Positions 1 to 11,814 of a stretch of DNA of 64,000 nucleotides are shown one piece after another. Position numbers and translations under genes: made by a program. Every line of letters starts with the position of its first letter. Within the stretch, counting starts at the first letter, position 1. The notes below the pieces were generated by a model. That model was not told the DNA's origin. It searched no databases and saw only the letters and a program-made list of their open reading frames with translations. The stretch lies in NCBI RefSeq assembly GCF_949987515.2, contig NC_082691.1, positions 60,767,740-60,831,739 on the forward strand, in the 5' to 3' direction. Source of the DNA: Delphinus delphis (lineage: Eukaryota > Chordata > Mammalia > Artiodactyla > Delphinidae).

Positions 1-140
1 ATACTGGAGCAGTGCCCCTCAACCCTTCATATTCCCACCAGCCCTGGGGATTCTGATTCAGTGGGATTGTGCTGAGGTCCAAGATTCTGCATCTCTAACC
101 AGCTCCCAGAGATACTGAGGCTACAGGGTCCAGGGATGCC
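1..140 (+). mobile_element. MER5-like hAT DNA transposon fragment
   Basis: Contains the conserved sense block of MER5-type elements (GATTCTGATTCAGTGGGATTGTG, followed by a GCATCTCTAACCAGCTCCCAG-like stretch). It is cut by the window start. Old and diverged; family assigned from memory. Confidence 0.55.
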
Positions 141-795
141 CCTGCCCTGTCTGTGTCTTTAAATAGTACGACTAGGTAGCATGTTAAGGACCCCACTATT
201 TATCCACACTTTTTAAAGTGGGTATATTAGCTTTTATATGACTGTACTTACATTTGAATATTATGTTTAAATATTGAATATTTGAATATCATGTTTAACA
301 TTGAACATTATGTTTGAACATTGATGAAAAAAAGCTATCAATTTTTAAACACTCCACAAGCATTTGTGAAGGTAGAGTTTGACCTCAGTTTCCTTGTAGC
401 TATATGTCAAGTGAATGTGGCCCCAGTGTCCCCCACTTGGCTCTCTGAAGGGCAACCTGATGCTGGGGCAAACTGAGGCAGCCCTGCCTTCTGACAATTG
501 ATGATATTTGGTCTCATGCGCTCAGAAGGGTTGTGCCTGGTGACACACCACGTGAGACACCAGGAGGAAGTATCCGAATTCTCCAGAGAGAAACTGCGGA
601 GAACAACATTTGTCCCCAGAGTTGTTAACCAATTCTATCCGTACAACCCAACAAGCTTCTACGGCTTCTGATTCTCTCTTTAATGGGTAGAGGGAGAGAA
701 TCTGAGTAAACGACTTCATTTCAAGTGGATATGCAATGAAATAGTTTCCTATGTATGGGGCTCTCAATACGTTCTTTGTTAAGAGCGAATTCCCA
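141..795. other. Unclassified non-coding sequence
   Basis: AT-rich single-copy DNA with a degenerate ATTGAATATT/ATTGAACATT tandem patch near 250-325. No supported gene or repeat family. Confidence 0.6.
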
Positions 796-810
796 GGGTT
801 TCAAACTTTT

Positions 811-936
811 TTGAAAAAGTATAGTTGCTGTACAATATTATAAGTTACAGGTGTACAATATAGTGATTCACAATTTTTAAAGGTTATACTCCATTTATAG
901 TTATTCTAAAATATTGGCTATATTCCCCATGTTGTA
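811..936 (-). mobile_element. 5'-truncated L1 3' end with target-site duplication
   Basis: Reverse-strand cetartiodactyl L1 3' end (TATAGTTGCTGTACAATATTATAAG...). It is bounded by a 15-bp direct repeat GGGTTTCAAACTTTT at 796-810 and 937-951, so the whole inserted unit is defined. Confidence 0.8.
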
Positions 937-1128
937 GGGTTTCAAACTTTTATATTCCAATCCCAGCTTTCTTTTTTAGTAGAAAGTACTTTTAATCTAA
1001 ACTTTGATTTCAGATAGTTGTTTTTGTAAAAATTAATAATAATAAACTTTACTGTTTGATCCTGTTGTTACCTGATATTTGCGTACTGAATTATGAGATA
1101 CAGATAAGCAAAAATGATATATATATAA

Positions 1129-1402
1129 TTTTTTTTTTTTGGCTGCGTTGGGTCTTCGTTGTTGCGTGCGGGCTTTCTCTTGCTGCATCGAGCAGGGGCT
1201 ACTCTTCGTTGCAGTGCGCGGGCTTCTCGTTGCGGTGGCTTCTCTTGTTGCGGAGCACGGGCTCTAGGCGCGCGGGCTCAGTAGTTGCGGTGCACGGGCT
1301 TAGTCGCTCCACGGCATATGGGATCTTCCCGGACAAGGGCTCGAACCCGTGTCCCCTGCATTAGCAGGTGGATTCTTAACCACTGCGCCACCAAGGAAGT
1401 CT
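1129..1402 (-). mobile_element. CHR-type tRNA-derived SINE, long older form
   Basis: Starts with poly(T) 1129-1140 and GGCTGCGTTGGGTCTTCG, and ends in CCACTGCGCCACCAAGGAAG, the reverse complement of the tRNA-like head. About 270 bp, longer than the ~200-bp copies elsewhere in the window because it keeps the central region. No clear TSD was seen. Confidence 0.88.
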
Positions 1403-2440
1403 GAAGATAGTTTTTTTAATAATCCATCACATGGAGATACTATTTCTTTCCAACATTTACATATAGAGAAATATATAGTTGCCCTATCTTTTAAAAATTA
1501 ATTTAAATTTTAAAATAATTTCTATTATTTTTATTTTCTTACCAAATAATTTAAATATTACATTTTCATTGTATACAAGTTAGAAAATATACATTTTAAA
1601 ATCATTTGTTGAGTATCCCTAACCTGACCTTGCAGAGACAGCTACTGTTTTTATCTAGCAAGCACTTAGGCCATTTAAAACCATAATAGACCCCAGTGGC
1701 TTCTTCCTGCTAAGGAGCTGAGCATAATTTCTCTGGGTAGATAAACCTTTGTTTAGGAAAATACCTTGACAGGTCATTTATGAAAGGGAAAGCTCTCAGG
1801 AGTTTGGAAAAGGGAAAGGGAAAAATAGGAAGCTACCTTTTCCTTTATGTTTAAGTTTTTCAAATTTATATGTGTATAAAATTTATAGTATATATAAAAT
1901 TGTTTTGGATCATTATATGTAAAGAGAGACAGCACAAGTGCCTGGATTGTTGAGGAGGTGAGGTCAGAGCCAGAGCCTAGAGCTTTGTGAGGCCAATGAG
2001 AATGGTTCAGGAACTTCAAAGAACACAGACTTTTAATAAACAGTTCTGAGTGGTTTGCTAGGTGGTGCTTTAAAAACACTGTTCTTCCCCATCCCTTACC
2101 CCGAATCTTCAGTAAAATCCGCTACACCCATACTTTTAGAGTGGAACATGGTGGGGAATAAGGGAAATGCGGTGATGGCTAGTGTAGGACGATGGTGAGT
2201 AGAAAAAAGATAGTCAGTGAAGATACAGAGCAGAAGTGTGACTTTAGCAAAAACAGGGAAGCAGATCCGGAGTGGTGGAGAAACATGCCTCACGACACCT
2301 GCCACTGCCCAGATATACTTGAAGGGCCACTGAGTTTTCTGCTGGTTGAAATAAATGCCATTCAGATTCGAGAGATTTATGCAGCTTTACTTCAATGTTA
2401 ACAGTCAAGTAGCCCTAGCACTCATTCATTACCTGACAAC
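1403..2440. other. Unclassified non-coding sequence
   Basis: AT-rich single-copy sequence. Short open frames on both strands look random, with no domain or codon signature. Nothing supported. Confidence 0.55.
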
Positions 2441-2790
2441 TCCAAGTCTACTTTTTCTCTCTTAACTATTTATTATGAACATTTTTCTATATTACCAAGT
2501 AATCCTTAATAAAATCATTTCTACTGGTTGCATAGCAGTCCATTGAACGGATGCACTGTAATTAATTTAACCATCCCCTATGGTTAGATGTTTGTTCTTT
2601 TTTAAAAACAATTTTAGAAACAACTCTGCTTGTGAACATTCTTGTAGCTAAACTTTAGCAAATGGGTTTAACTATTTCCTTAAGTTAAATTTCAGGTACC
2701 TACTTTACACATTTGCACTCATATTAAACTGTATAGCCAATATAACTTTACTTTCTTTGCACTATGTTTTGTAAACCTCTTTCCCTAACT
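2441..2790 (-). mobile_element. Probable old L1 3'-region fragment
   Basis: Contains the 'ccattgaacggatgcactgtaattaa / ttaaccatcccctatggtta' type block that recurs, in the other orientation, in the L1 3' region at 43.5 kb. Strongly diverged with indistinct boundaries. Confidence 0.45.
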
Positions 2791-3885
2791 ATTATCCCAT
2801 CAAAATCATGTTTTTGTTTTGTTTTGCTTTGAGGAAATATCTTTATATTTTGCATCTCCTTTTGGGAGATTCTGTTTTAGATGACCATTACTGGTTGATT
2901 AAACAACCTTTGTGAGGAGTAATATTAGAAACAGACATTGTGGAAACAATTGTGCAGAACTATTCAAAATATCTATTGAATTGTTACCCTCAACTGTTGG
3001 AGAAGAACAGATAGTGTTTTACTATAACTGCAGTTCTGTTAATCCACTAACTGGCCTGTTACCAGAGACACTATTTCCCTGAAATCAGAGAGCTAATGAA
3101 TATGGCATTTGCCTCATTCATCTATTATTGGACATGAAAAAAACTACTATTTCTGGAGAACCTGTCATGTACTAAGCATGTTTGGGGGTTTGCCTCTATT
3201 GGATTTCAATGAATGAAGAACGACACTTTCCTGCTTATACAGAAACTAAATAACAAGAAAGTCTTCTGTCATGAGATTGTCATCATGAATATCTACACAT
3301 ATGTAAGAGCCATTGGAATAGCATGCTTACATTAAACAAAAAACAGGTAGAAAACCACATGCCAAACAGACTGTTAATGACAGAGACTTCATCTGTCTCA
3401 TCTCTCTGGGCACTTAGGATGGTTCTTTGCCTGGTATGTACCAGCCATTCAAAAAAATTGTTGAATTGAATTTAACTGGCTTCCTCATGATCCTTGACTC
3501 TGCCATACCCTTTCCCACGTTGAGCCTTTCATGTCATGTCTGGTTTTCTCTCTAGAGTCTTCTTCGCCTAGACATTCCCACCTTTGCTCTTTCTTGTCCC
3601 TCAGGTGTCCGCTCCAGTGGCACCCCTTTAAGAACATTTTTCTCAGCTGACCACCCTCACCCAGACCCTCCTTATTTACATCCCCTGTATGACTCTTCAC
3701 TATCTCGCATAATCGTCTTGGGTCATTTGCTTGTTTGTTTATTTCCTGCTTTTGCGTAGTAGAAGATCAACGTCTTTGTGTCTCTTATTCACTGCTTTAT
3801 CCCTAATAGAGTCTGGGACGTCCTCAGAAATAGTCCTTAATTGAGTAAATGAATTAGTTGTAATGTAAAACAACTTCTCTATCAA
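2791..3885. other. Unclassified non-coding sequence
   Basis: No exon, repeat family or structured element recognised. Confidence 0.55.
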
Positions 3886-4110
3886 GTGGCTACAAGGCCT
3901 CCAAAGTCTTATGACATCTCTTCTGCCATATTCTATTGGCCAAAGCCAGACACAGGATCAGCCCAGATTCAAAAGCAAGGAAGCTTGACTCCACCTCTCA
4001 AAAGGAAGAACAGTTCACACATACAAAGATGGGAGGAAGTTTTAGTACCTGTGCAAAGAAGCCACCACACCACTTGTGGACAGTTTGCCCACCATCAGCC
4101 GTAGACCAGA
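3886..4110. repeat. Old interspersed repeat, family not assigned
   Basis: The block 'ctattggccaaagccagacacaggatcagcccagattcaaa... gactccacctct' resembles sequence at about 19.1 kb and, more weakly, at 28.05 kb. Recurrence within the window supports an old dispersed repeat; I cannot name it safely. Confidence 0.45.
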
Positions 4111-5145
4111 TAGGATCTATGGTGCCAGAACTGTTTCATGCATTTCTGGGGTTGTTAGTTTCTAGTGGGTCACTCCAGGATTTGGACAACTTTGAAGACA
4201 CTTTGAAAGGATTATAAGAAAGGAAAGGAACCATGAATAGAAGAGAAGAAGGGTTTCTTCTGGTTCCAAAGCCTATCTGAGCAGAATCAGGAGATAGAGA
4301 CAGAATGCTACCCGAAATTTTCCCCTCAACCTGTGCTACTGGCCTCAGATGACATGGTTATACATCTTTCTCCCATGCTTTCTTTCACGAGCAGGAAGTT
4401 AGTGTAGATTCTGAAGGAAATCCTACCAACACACAGAAAGATGGTGGTCTAATGTGGGAGACAAGACTCACAAAATAGGTAAAAGTCCTAGCTGGATTCC
4501 TGTTGGGAACACTGAGAACCCTGCCTTCCAACTAGATATAAGGGGATAGAGACACCCCCCTCCTCGCCAACAGGCCTGTCCCATCCCAAAGTCAGGTCTC
4601 TTGTTAATGGAGGGAGGTTCTGGATTCAGTTAAGATGTTTTCAATATCAGACTCTGGAAAATCATGAAATAAACTCATCTAGCCACCAAAAATGTATTGT
4701 CATGTGTAGATTTTTATTACCACCGTTTGAATATGCAAAATCTAGCTCTATAGTATGCCCTTAAAGCATAATAGTGCTGTTAATTCACTGTTAACCAATT
4801 AAGAATGAATGATTAGCATAATAAATCCAGCACTGTAAGAGCATTCATTAAGACCAATCTGGAAAGATTTTTTTTTTAAGTTTAGGTGTTTACCCATCAT
4901 TGTTTCTATTGTCGTATTGTAATCACTGCTACAATCAACACAGGTTTGTTCTTTGTTTTGGATATTTTTTTTTAACTGAACAGTATATATTTTTGAACTC
5001 CAAAGAGTTAGTGAAATACTGTAGCTTTCACTTAACAAGTTAAATAAACTGATTATCACATGTGAGGTACTGATTTCAGTTTAGTCATCTCTGAAGTACC
5101 AAAAGGCAAAGAAACTTAGGTGCCTAACTACAGAATTTCTTGTTT
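4111..5145. other. Unclassified non-coding sequence
   Basis: Single-copy, AT-rich DNA with several poly(T) runs near 4868 and 4968. No supported gene. Confidence 0.55.
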
Positions 5146-5159
5146 GAAAGGACCCCCAA

Positions 5160-5380
5160 CACACTACTATATATAAAATAGATAACTAATAAGGACTTAC
5201 TGTGTAGCACAGGGAACCCAACCCATACTCTGTAATGACCTATATGGGAAAAGAATCTAAAAAAGAGTGGATAGATGTATATGTATAACTGATTCACTTT
5301 GCTGTACACCTGAAACTAACACAACATTGTAAATCAACTATACTTCAATAAAAATTTTTAATAAAAGAAAAACAAAAAAA
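5160..5380 (+). mobile_element. 5'-truncated L1 3' end with TSD
   Basis: Sense L1 3' end (GCTGTACACCTGAAACTAAC... CAATAAAAATTTTTAATAAAAG) with an A-rich tail. Flanked by a 14-bp direct repeat GAAAGGACCCCCAA at 5146-5159 and 5381-5394. Confidence 0.87.
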
Positions 5381-5464
5381 GAAAGGACCCCCAAGATTCT
5401 TGTCTTACTCTCCAGCTGGAAGTGGCTATACCTGCACCTCATTAGAAGGGTGACCATCTAGTCC

Positions 5465-5640
5465 AATGGTTCTCAATCTTGGAATCATATTATCATCACC
5501 TGGGAGCTTCTAAAAACCCTGATGTTAAGGCCATATGGCAGACCAATTACATTAGATTCTTTGGGGTAGGACGGTAGCTTTGAAGCTGCCCAGGTTATTT
5601 CGATGTACACCCAAGGGTTAAGACTCACTATTCTAGACTA
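5465..5640. mobile_element. MER5-like hAT fragment
   Basis: Begins CCAATGGTTCTCAATCTTGGAATCAT and ends in AAGACTCACTATTCT, the typical terminal pair of MER5-type nonautonomous hAT elements, with the 'atcacctgggagcttctaaaaa' block inside. Confidence 0.65.
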
Positions 5641-5704
5641 ACTCTTCAGGCCAAAATAGAATAAGGACCAGATTTACCCTCACAACTAAAACAACCATAG
5701 ATTG

Positions 5705-5785
5705 ATGGACAGGTAGGTAGGTAGGTAGGTAGATAGATAGATACCAGACAGATAGATGATAGAAAGAGAGAGAAAGAGAGGAAAC
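5705..5785. repeat. (GGTA/GATA)n and (GA)n simple repeat
   Basis: GGTAGGTAGGTAGGTAGATAGATAGATA is followed by GATAGATGATAG and GAGA-rich sequence. A microsatellite with no other signal. Confidence 0.9.
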
Positions 5786-6325
5786 GGTTTGTAAGATACT
5801 GGACATCAGACAACAAAGGACTCTGACTAGAAACAAATGAGGGGAGCCCTATGACTGTCCCAGCTTACTGCCTTTAGCGAGTGCCCAGGCAGTGGTGCAA
5901 GGAGAGACGCTTAGGCAGAGCCTAGAGGACTCTGAGATGAAGAGATGGACCTTAGAGCCCAGGTAGACCAAAGCAGCTGGAGTTCACAGGACCAAGTAAC
6001 AAGATGGGAGAACTGCACAAAGAGACACCCAGAGATCTGGATTCCTGTTATGGGGGCCCTGGAGTATTCAGCGGATATCAGTGCAGCAGATTCAGCAGTA
6101 CCAGGGCACAGGTGTGAGGAAACTAGCCAAGGTCAGGGAAGAACCATGCAAAAAGATTAAGGGAAACATTGCAGATGCTCACACTGGGCCAAGAACAGTG
6201 GCTCTTTCCACCAGCCGGCCTGGAAAGTCTCAGAATTCATGGGGCATTGGGTTGAGTACTCAGGGTGTTCCTGCCTCAGGAGTGGGGCGAAATTAGCCCT
6301 AGACCCAGCACTGTGCCATATCCAC
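5786..6325. other. Unclassified non-coding sequence
   Basis: Open frames of about 70 codons overlap here on the + strand, but show no recognisable domain. No gene supported. Confidence 0.5.
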
Positions 6326-6329
6326 CTAG

Positions 6330-7285
6330 CAAATCATAAAAGCAAGACACAAGAGGATCCAATTGTTTTCAAGCAACTTAACTGCATGCGAGAACAAAGC
6401 TGAAGAACATTTACATTTATATTTATATTTATAGAACACATATACCCAGCACCCAGCAAGGAAAAAGTCAGAATATATATCATCCAGTGAAAGATTACAG
6501 ATATGGGAAGAGGCGGAAAAATGGGACCTATAATAAGAAGACATATCATGTTAGAACTAACAGAGATGTTAAAATGAGCAGACAAGGACATTAAAATGGG
6601 CATCATAACTGTATTCAAACTGTATTCCATGTATTCAAATAGTTAAGTAGAGACGTGGTATGTATATAAGAGATCCAAATCAGACTTTTAGAGATGAACA
6701 CTACCATGCTTGAGATGAAAAATACACTAGATGATATTCACAGCAGACTAGAAATGACAGAAGAAAAAATAGAGAAATTAAAGACAGAAATATAAACTAT
6801 CCAAAAGGAGTTTTTTTAATGAAAGAAAGCTTCATTGAGCTACTGGGCGATTTCAGCTAGTCTGATATAGTTGGAGTTCCCAAAGAGATAAGAAGGAAAG
6901 GGAGGACAGAAAAAAAAATCTTTGAAGAAATAATGGCCAGAGATTTTTCAAATTTGATGAAAACTGTAAACTCAGGGATCTAAGAATCTCAACAAACCCC
7001 AAGTGCCCAGATCTACACCAAGATGCATCATAACCAAATTGCTCAAAAGCAGTGACAGGAGGGGGGGGGGGGTTATCAAGGAACATAAGGAAATTTCCAG
7101 GGGTGATGGATACGTTCATTTTCTTAAATGTGGTGGTAGTTCCCCAGCCGTGCATATATGTTTGATAAGTGATACGAGGGATAAGTGAAACTATTTCAAG
7201 CTTTAGATGTGTGCGATTTATTTTATTTTATCTCAGTTATATCACAATAAAGCTGATAGATTTTCAAAAGCAAACAAACAATAAT
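6330..7285 (+). mobile_element. HAL1/old L1 remnant (ORF1-like region plus 3' end)
   Basis: Sequence at 6690-7060 resembles the ORF1 region of old L1/HAL1 elements ('gaaaaaatagagaaattaaagac', 'atatagttggagttcccaa', 'gaagaaataatggccagagatttttcaaatttgatgaaaa'). At 7080-7280 it passes straight to an L1-like 3' end ('ggggtgatggatacgttcattttctt... tatatcacaataaagctga'), with no ORF2 between, as in HAL1. A poly(G) run (7061-7073) marks the junction. All frames are broken. Confidence 0.6.
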
Positions 7286-7289
7286 TCAA

Positions 7290-7450
7290 CCCTGACTGCA
7301 CATGAGAATGATGGGGAACTTTATAAAAATACAAGGCTCTGTCCTCAGAGGTTCTGGTTCAGTTAGTCTGGGATGGGACCCAAGATCCATATTTCTTAAA
7401 ACCTGGCAGAGAGTTCTTATTGGCAAGCTTTTTTGAGAATCATTGCCAGC
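7290..7450 (+). mobile_element. MER5-like hAT fragment
   Basis: Matches the internal MER5-type layout: 'gcacatgagaatgatggggaacttt', 'ggttctggttcagttagtctggg', ending 'ttttttgagaatcattgcc'. Confidence 0.6.
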
Positions 7451-7875
7451 AGGAAGTTTCAGAAACTTCCCCATTAATCTGGTCTAGAGGCTGATGACCT
7501 TTATTCTAAGTATGTAGCTTTATATTTCAGGGATGTGGCCACTAGATACACAGCATTAACATCTGAGTTGTGGGTTTCCTGTGTCTGGTCTTTTTCCTTA
7601 TAGGCCTACAATACCTTATTTTATAAAAGGGTGGGATTCTGACACCTTTTTCCTTATTTTCTAAACTTTCTGAGTTTTTTTCCCCTCTGAGAACATTCAC
7701 AGCTTCTGATATTCCTGGAAGTTTGTGATGTCATGCTCAAATTGGGCCCTTTGATTTTTAGCTCCAAGAAGTGACTTCTTAGAAGGATATTGTTGGTGAT
7801 AGGGTCAGAAATGGTCCAGAGCGAGCCTCCTGAAGACTTCTAAGCTCTCCTTAAGGAAGCACATGACAGCTTTAT
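7451..7875. other. Unclassified non-coding sequence
   Basis: Nothing recognised apart from short T-runs. Confidence 0.55.
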
Positions 7876-7879
7876 CTTC

Positions 7880-8440
7880 ACTCTTTTAGCATTTATATAC
7901 CCTACCATGTCACTTCCCAGCCACTCTACCCCAGGTTTTTAGTATTTAGTCCAGCCTCCCTAATATATCCTATAAGAGTCTATATGATCTCATGCATGCC
8001 TGCATCACTCCCTTACCTTCTTATCTCTAGCCACACTCATGTGATGGGTCACCCTCTAACTCACTTCCAAGTCCTTGCAAATTCTGTTCCCTGTTCCTAG
8101 AATACTCTCCTGGACTCATTCTCACTGCATGCTTCTCATCCTTGAGGGATGACTCTGTGTTCCCAGAGCACATTACACCTCCCCAACCTTAGCATTATTA
8201 TAATTATAAAATTATATGTATTATACATATAATATATATTATAATATCTAATTATATTATATAATTAATATATAACTTATATAGCATATTGTATTTATAT
8301 AATGTAATATTACATAAACATATAATTATATAATTATAATTATATACATACTTGTATTATAATTGTCTATTAACGTCTATTATCACTAACTTGACTGTAG
8401 ACTCCTTGAGGACAGGAAGCAGTCCTAGCTTCCCTCACAG
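7880..8440 (+). mobile_element. L2 3' region interrupted by AT-rich repeat
   Basis: Typical L2 tail phrases occur: 'actcacttccaagtccttgcaaattctgttccctgttcctagaatactctcc' at about 8055 and 'ctgtagactccttgaggacagg' at about 8393. An AT-only stretch (8192-8348) splits it. Confidence 0.7.
8192..8348. repeat. AT-only low-complexity tract
   Basis: About 155 bp composed almost only of A and T with many short palindromes (ATAATTATAT, TATATAATTATA). Expansion inside an L2 fragment. Confidence 0.9.
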
Positions 8441-8915
8441 GGCCTGGACTGATGATTTGTCAATCAGAAATGCAAGAATTGATAAAGTACTGGGTAGCAC
8501 CATTTTCTTACAGTACATTTCTGATTTGCAAATCACCAGTCTGGGTCCAGGAAGTTACCACTGAAACTCAGCCATAGGGGCTTCATTCTGTAAGAGAGAC
8601 TTGATAACTTTGCAAAGTTAGGTTTTTTCGGTTAACTTAAGCTGAGCAGAATAAACTCAGAGGGGATAAATGAAATGATTCCCCATTGTTTCACACACAG
8701 AGAGAAGCAGACAACTTGAGAATTATAGGAAAAGTGGAAGTCTCTAAAAAATTAAGTTTTATTAGTATTATATAAACCCAGTGAGTGTCTGAAAAATAGT
8801 CTATGTGTCAGGAGACCCAGTTTGGAGAGGTAATAATGGAAAACAAATCTGAAGTTGTCCTTAAATCAACAGAAATGGTTAAACTTCTTGTGGTGGGAAG
8901 TAAGTCAGAATCTGC
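8441..8915. other. Unclassified non-coding sequence
   Basis: Single-copy DNA leading up to the next SINE. Nothing recognised. Confidence 0.55.
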
Positions 8916-8923
8916 CCTTTGGG

Positions 8924-9139
8924 GGCTTCCCTGGTAGCACAGTGGTTGAGAGTCCGCCTGCCGATGCAGGAGACACGGGTTCGTGCCCCGGTCCGGGAAG
9001 ATCCCACATGCCGCGGAGCAGCTGGGCCGATGAGCCGTGGCCGCTGAGCCTGCGCGTCCGGAGCCTGTGCTCCGCGACAGGAGAGGCCACAACAGTGAGA
9101 GGCCCACGTACCGCAAAAAAAAAAAAAAAAAAAAAAAGT
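8924..9139 (+). mobile_element. Short-form CHR SINE with TSD
   Basis: tRNA-Glu-like head GGGCTTCCCTGGTAGCACAG with Pol III A-box (TAGCACAGTGG) and B-box (GGTTCGTGCCCC), then ~200 bp and poly(A) 9116-9137. TSD CCTTTGGG flanks it (about 8916-8923 and 9140-9147). Frames read through it are SINE artefacts. Confidence 0.95.
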
Positions 9140-9149
9140 CCTTTGGGCC

Positions 9150-9365
9150 TAGAACAGGAATAACTAAACTTTATTTTGTAAATAAGGCTTTACTGAAACA
9201 CAGCCATACCCATTTACTGAGGAATAGACTATGATTTCAGTATTGGCTAAGGCTCTGGTCTCCAGTGGCAAAGTTGAGGAGTCCCAACAGGACAGAGAAT
9301 GTTTGGCCTGCAAATCCTAAAATATTTACTCTCGGCACTTTACAGTGGCTGGCCCTCCACCTAGG
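9150..9365. repeat. Ancient interspersed repeat, family uncertain
   Basis: 'aataaggctttactgaaacacagccatacccattta' and 'tttggcctgcaaatcctaaaatatttactctcgg' recall a widespread old mammalian repeat. I cannot name the family with confidence. Confidence 0.5.
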
Positions 9366-9978
9366 AATGCATGAGACTACTTACATTCATTTCGAATCAC
9401 TGATGGAGCTCTACAGTGCACTGAGCACAGTGTCTGGCACATAGTTAACCCAAATAAACGTTGGCTGTGATTGGTAGTATGGTGGCCAGGCACTGAGGAA
9501 CGAACACTGGGCTGTAGGCAAAGGTACAGCCCCTCTACATAAGGCAGGAACACAGATGTTCATGGCTTGTGGAACAGTTTGGGCAAAGGCCAAGCAAAGG
9601 GAAAAAGAGGACTACAGGTGGGTGGTAACCCGGTGTTTACTCTGCTCTAAAGAAAAACAACTCTTGGGGAATGTTTATATCACTTCCTTTTCTCTACCTC
9701 CAGAGAAAAGGATGGAGGGCCAAACTCAATTTGTGGTTAGTCAGTATTTCACTCTGAGTTTCATGAAGTGGCTTCCAGGATCTTCCCCAGCGGATGTGGT
9801 AGAGGTTTAAGAAGTCCAGGGTGTGTATTTTACTTCACCTGATGGATATCTTTAGGGCAAATAGGTAGGTTCGTTTTGTCTGTTTGCGGTGCACACGCAT
9901 CATCAGTCTCCTCACGAAGCAGCAAGTAACCCGAGAGGAAATACTGCAGGAGGTGGGGAGTGAGTGGGTCGTTAAGGA
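9366..9978. other. Unclassified non-coding sequence
   Basis: Single-copy sequence. A small L2-like tail ('gcacagtgtctggcacatagttaacccaaataaacg') is visible at 9424-9460. No gene. Confidence 0.5.
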
Positions 9979-10693
9979 TGTGCTGGGAGGCAGAATAATG
10001 GCCCCAAAGATTTCAGGACCTAATCCCTGGACACTGTGAAGGTTCCCTTATTTGGAAAAAGGGTCTTTGAAGATGTGACTAAATTAAGGCTCTTAGATGA
10101 AGAGATTATCCTGGATTATCCAGGTGGGCCCTAAATGCCACCACAGATGTTTTTATAAGAGAGGCAGAAGGGTATTTCACAGACAGGCATAGAGGAAAAA
10201 TCAATGTCAAGATGGAACACGGAGAGATTTGAAGATGCTGGAGTGGTGTAGCCAGGAGCCAAGGAACGTCAGCAGACACCCGAAGCTGGAAAAGGCAAGA
10301 AACAGATTCTCTCCTAGAACCTCCAAAGAGGCACAGCCCTTGATTTTTGCCCCACAGAGACTGATTTCAGACCTCTGGCCTCCAGAACTGTGAGAGAATA
10401 AATGTGCATTGCTTTTTTTTTTTTTTTTTTTTTGCGGTACGCGGGACTCTCACTGCTGTGGCCTCTCCCGTTGCGGAGCACAGGCTCCGGACGCGCAGGC
10501 TCAGCGGCCATGGCTCACGGGCCCAGCCGCTCCGCGGCATGTGGGATCTTCCCGGACCGGGGCACGAACCCGTGTCCCCTGCATCGGCAGGCGGACTCTC
10601 AACCACTGCGCCACCAGGGAAGCCCCGTGTGCATTGCTTTAAGCCACCAAGTTTGTAGTCATTTGCTACAACAGCCATAGAAAACTGATACCA
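9979..10693 (+). mobile_element. MLT1-like LTR (ERVL-MaLR), interrupted by a SINE
   Basis: Typical MaLR LTR landmarks appear in order: TGTGCTGGGAGGCAGAATAA, 'aatggccccaaagatttcaggacctaatccc', 'ccttatttggaaaaagggtc', 'gccaggagccaaggaacg', 'cctctggcctccagaactgtgagagaataaat', and 'aagccaccaagtttgtagtc'. It ends ...GAAAACTGATACCA. A CHR SINE is inserted at 10416-10627. LTR only; no viral gene. Confidence 0.85.
10416..10627 (-). mobile_element. Short-form CHR SINE inside the MLT1 LTR
   Basis: Reverse-strand copy (poly(T), GCGGTACGCGGGACTCTCAC ... CCACCAGGGAAGCCCC). The 13-bp TSD TGTGCATTGCTTT lies at 10403-10415 and 10628-10640. Confidence 0.96.
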
Positions 10694-10756
10694 TGTACTC
10701 ATTTGGTGAATAGTGTATGCATGATAAACTACAAAGAGAGAGACAGAGAAGCAAAA

Positions 10757-10769
10757 GCCCCCCCCCCCC
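10757..10769. repeat. Poly(C) run
   Basis: A run of about 13 C residues. Simple repeat; copy number may be a sequencing artefact. Confidence 0.7.
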
Positions 10770-10924
10770 CGCCTTTTTCTCTATCCATACAAGCAGGGAC
10801 AGGTGTTACATAGTACACATTACTGAACTGGGGATCAGGGAAAATGGAGGGAGAATTAGCAAAGCGATGGAGGAGACATGGAAGGGAAAACTCACTGAAG
10901 CTTTAGATAACTGGGCAGAGATAC

Positions 10925-11155
10925 ATGTCTCAGCCATCTCCCCTCTCTGTTTTATTTTTCTCCATAGCACATAGCATCTATTAAATATATTTGCTAATTC
11001 GTTTAATGTCTGGCTCTCCCTACATGAGGACATAATCTTTGACATAAAGTCAGAGATTGTTGTATATTATACTCACTGTGTCTCCAATGCTGAGAGCAGT
11101 ACCTGGAACATAATAGGTACTCAGTAAATAGTTACTCAATACATGAGTGAAATAA
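10925..11155 (+). mobile_element. L2 3' end
   Basis: 'ctccatagcacatagcatct', 'gagagcagtacctggaacataataggtactcagtaaata' are the characteristic L2 3' terminal phrases. Confidence 0.7.
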
Positions 11156-11429
11156 AGGCAGGTAAGATTTGGGATTAATGGTAAGCTTGAAATTTTATTG
11201 GGACCCCAAATTAATACCCTGATTAAAGTGTGATACATAAGACAGGTGTCTTTTTGAGAACCATTTATTATCAGTCTATGGTGAAATAAGTACAGTAGTA
11301 CAGAAGCCTCTAGAAGAACTTCTTAGTGCTTTTTAAAAAATATCACTGATGAAGAAAATAACATAGTTGATAAAAAGCTACTGTAAATTTGATGTTTTTC
11401 AATGAATTTGTATTTTTATTAATTACAAC
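11156..11429. other. Unclassified non-coding sequence
   Basis: AT-rich, nothing recognised. Confidence 0.5.
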
Positions 11430-11814
11430 ATATTTACCACCTTTCATTTTTTTTAAGTATAGTTGATTTACATTATTGTGTTAGTTTCAGAATATATATA
11501 TTCTTTTTTTATTCTTTTCCACTATAGTTTTTTTTTAACATCTTTATTGGAGTATAATTGCTTCACAATGTTGTGCTAGTTTCCACTGCACAACAAAGTG
11601 AATCAGCCATATGCATACGTATATCCCCATATCCCCTACCTCTTGTGTCTCCCTGCCACCCTCCCTATCCCACCCCTCTAGGTGGTCACAAAGCACCGAG
11701 CTGATCTCCCTGTGCTATGCAGCTGCTTCCCACTAGCTATCTATTTTACATTTGGTAGTGTGTATATGTCAGTGCTACTCTCTTACTTCGTCCCAGCTTA
11801 CCCTGAGTGGGCAA

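Noticed and set aside
8924..8995. tRNA gene (A and B boxes present)
   Set aside because: The tRNA-like part is the head of a SINE, with mutated arms and an attached non-tRNA body and poly(A). No free tRNA gene is present.
10402..10702. Open frames of 77-111 codons rich in Gly, Ala, Arg and Ser, repeated at many places in the window
   Set aside because: They are translations of CHR SINE bodies, recur with every copy on either strand, and end in poly(Lys)/poly(Phe) from the A-tail. Not a protein family.
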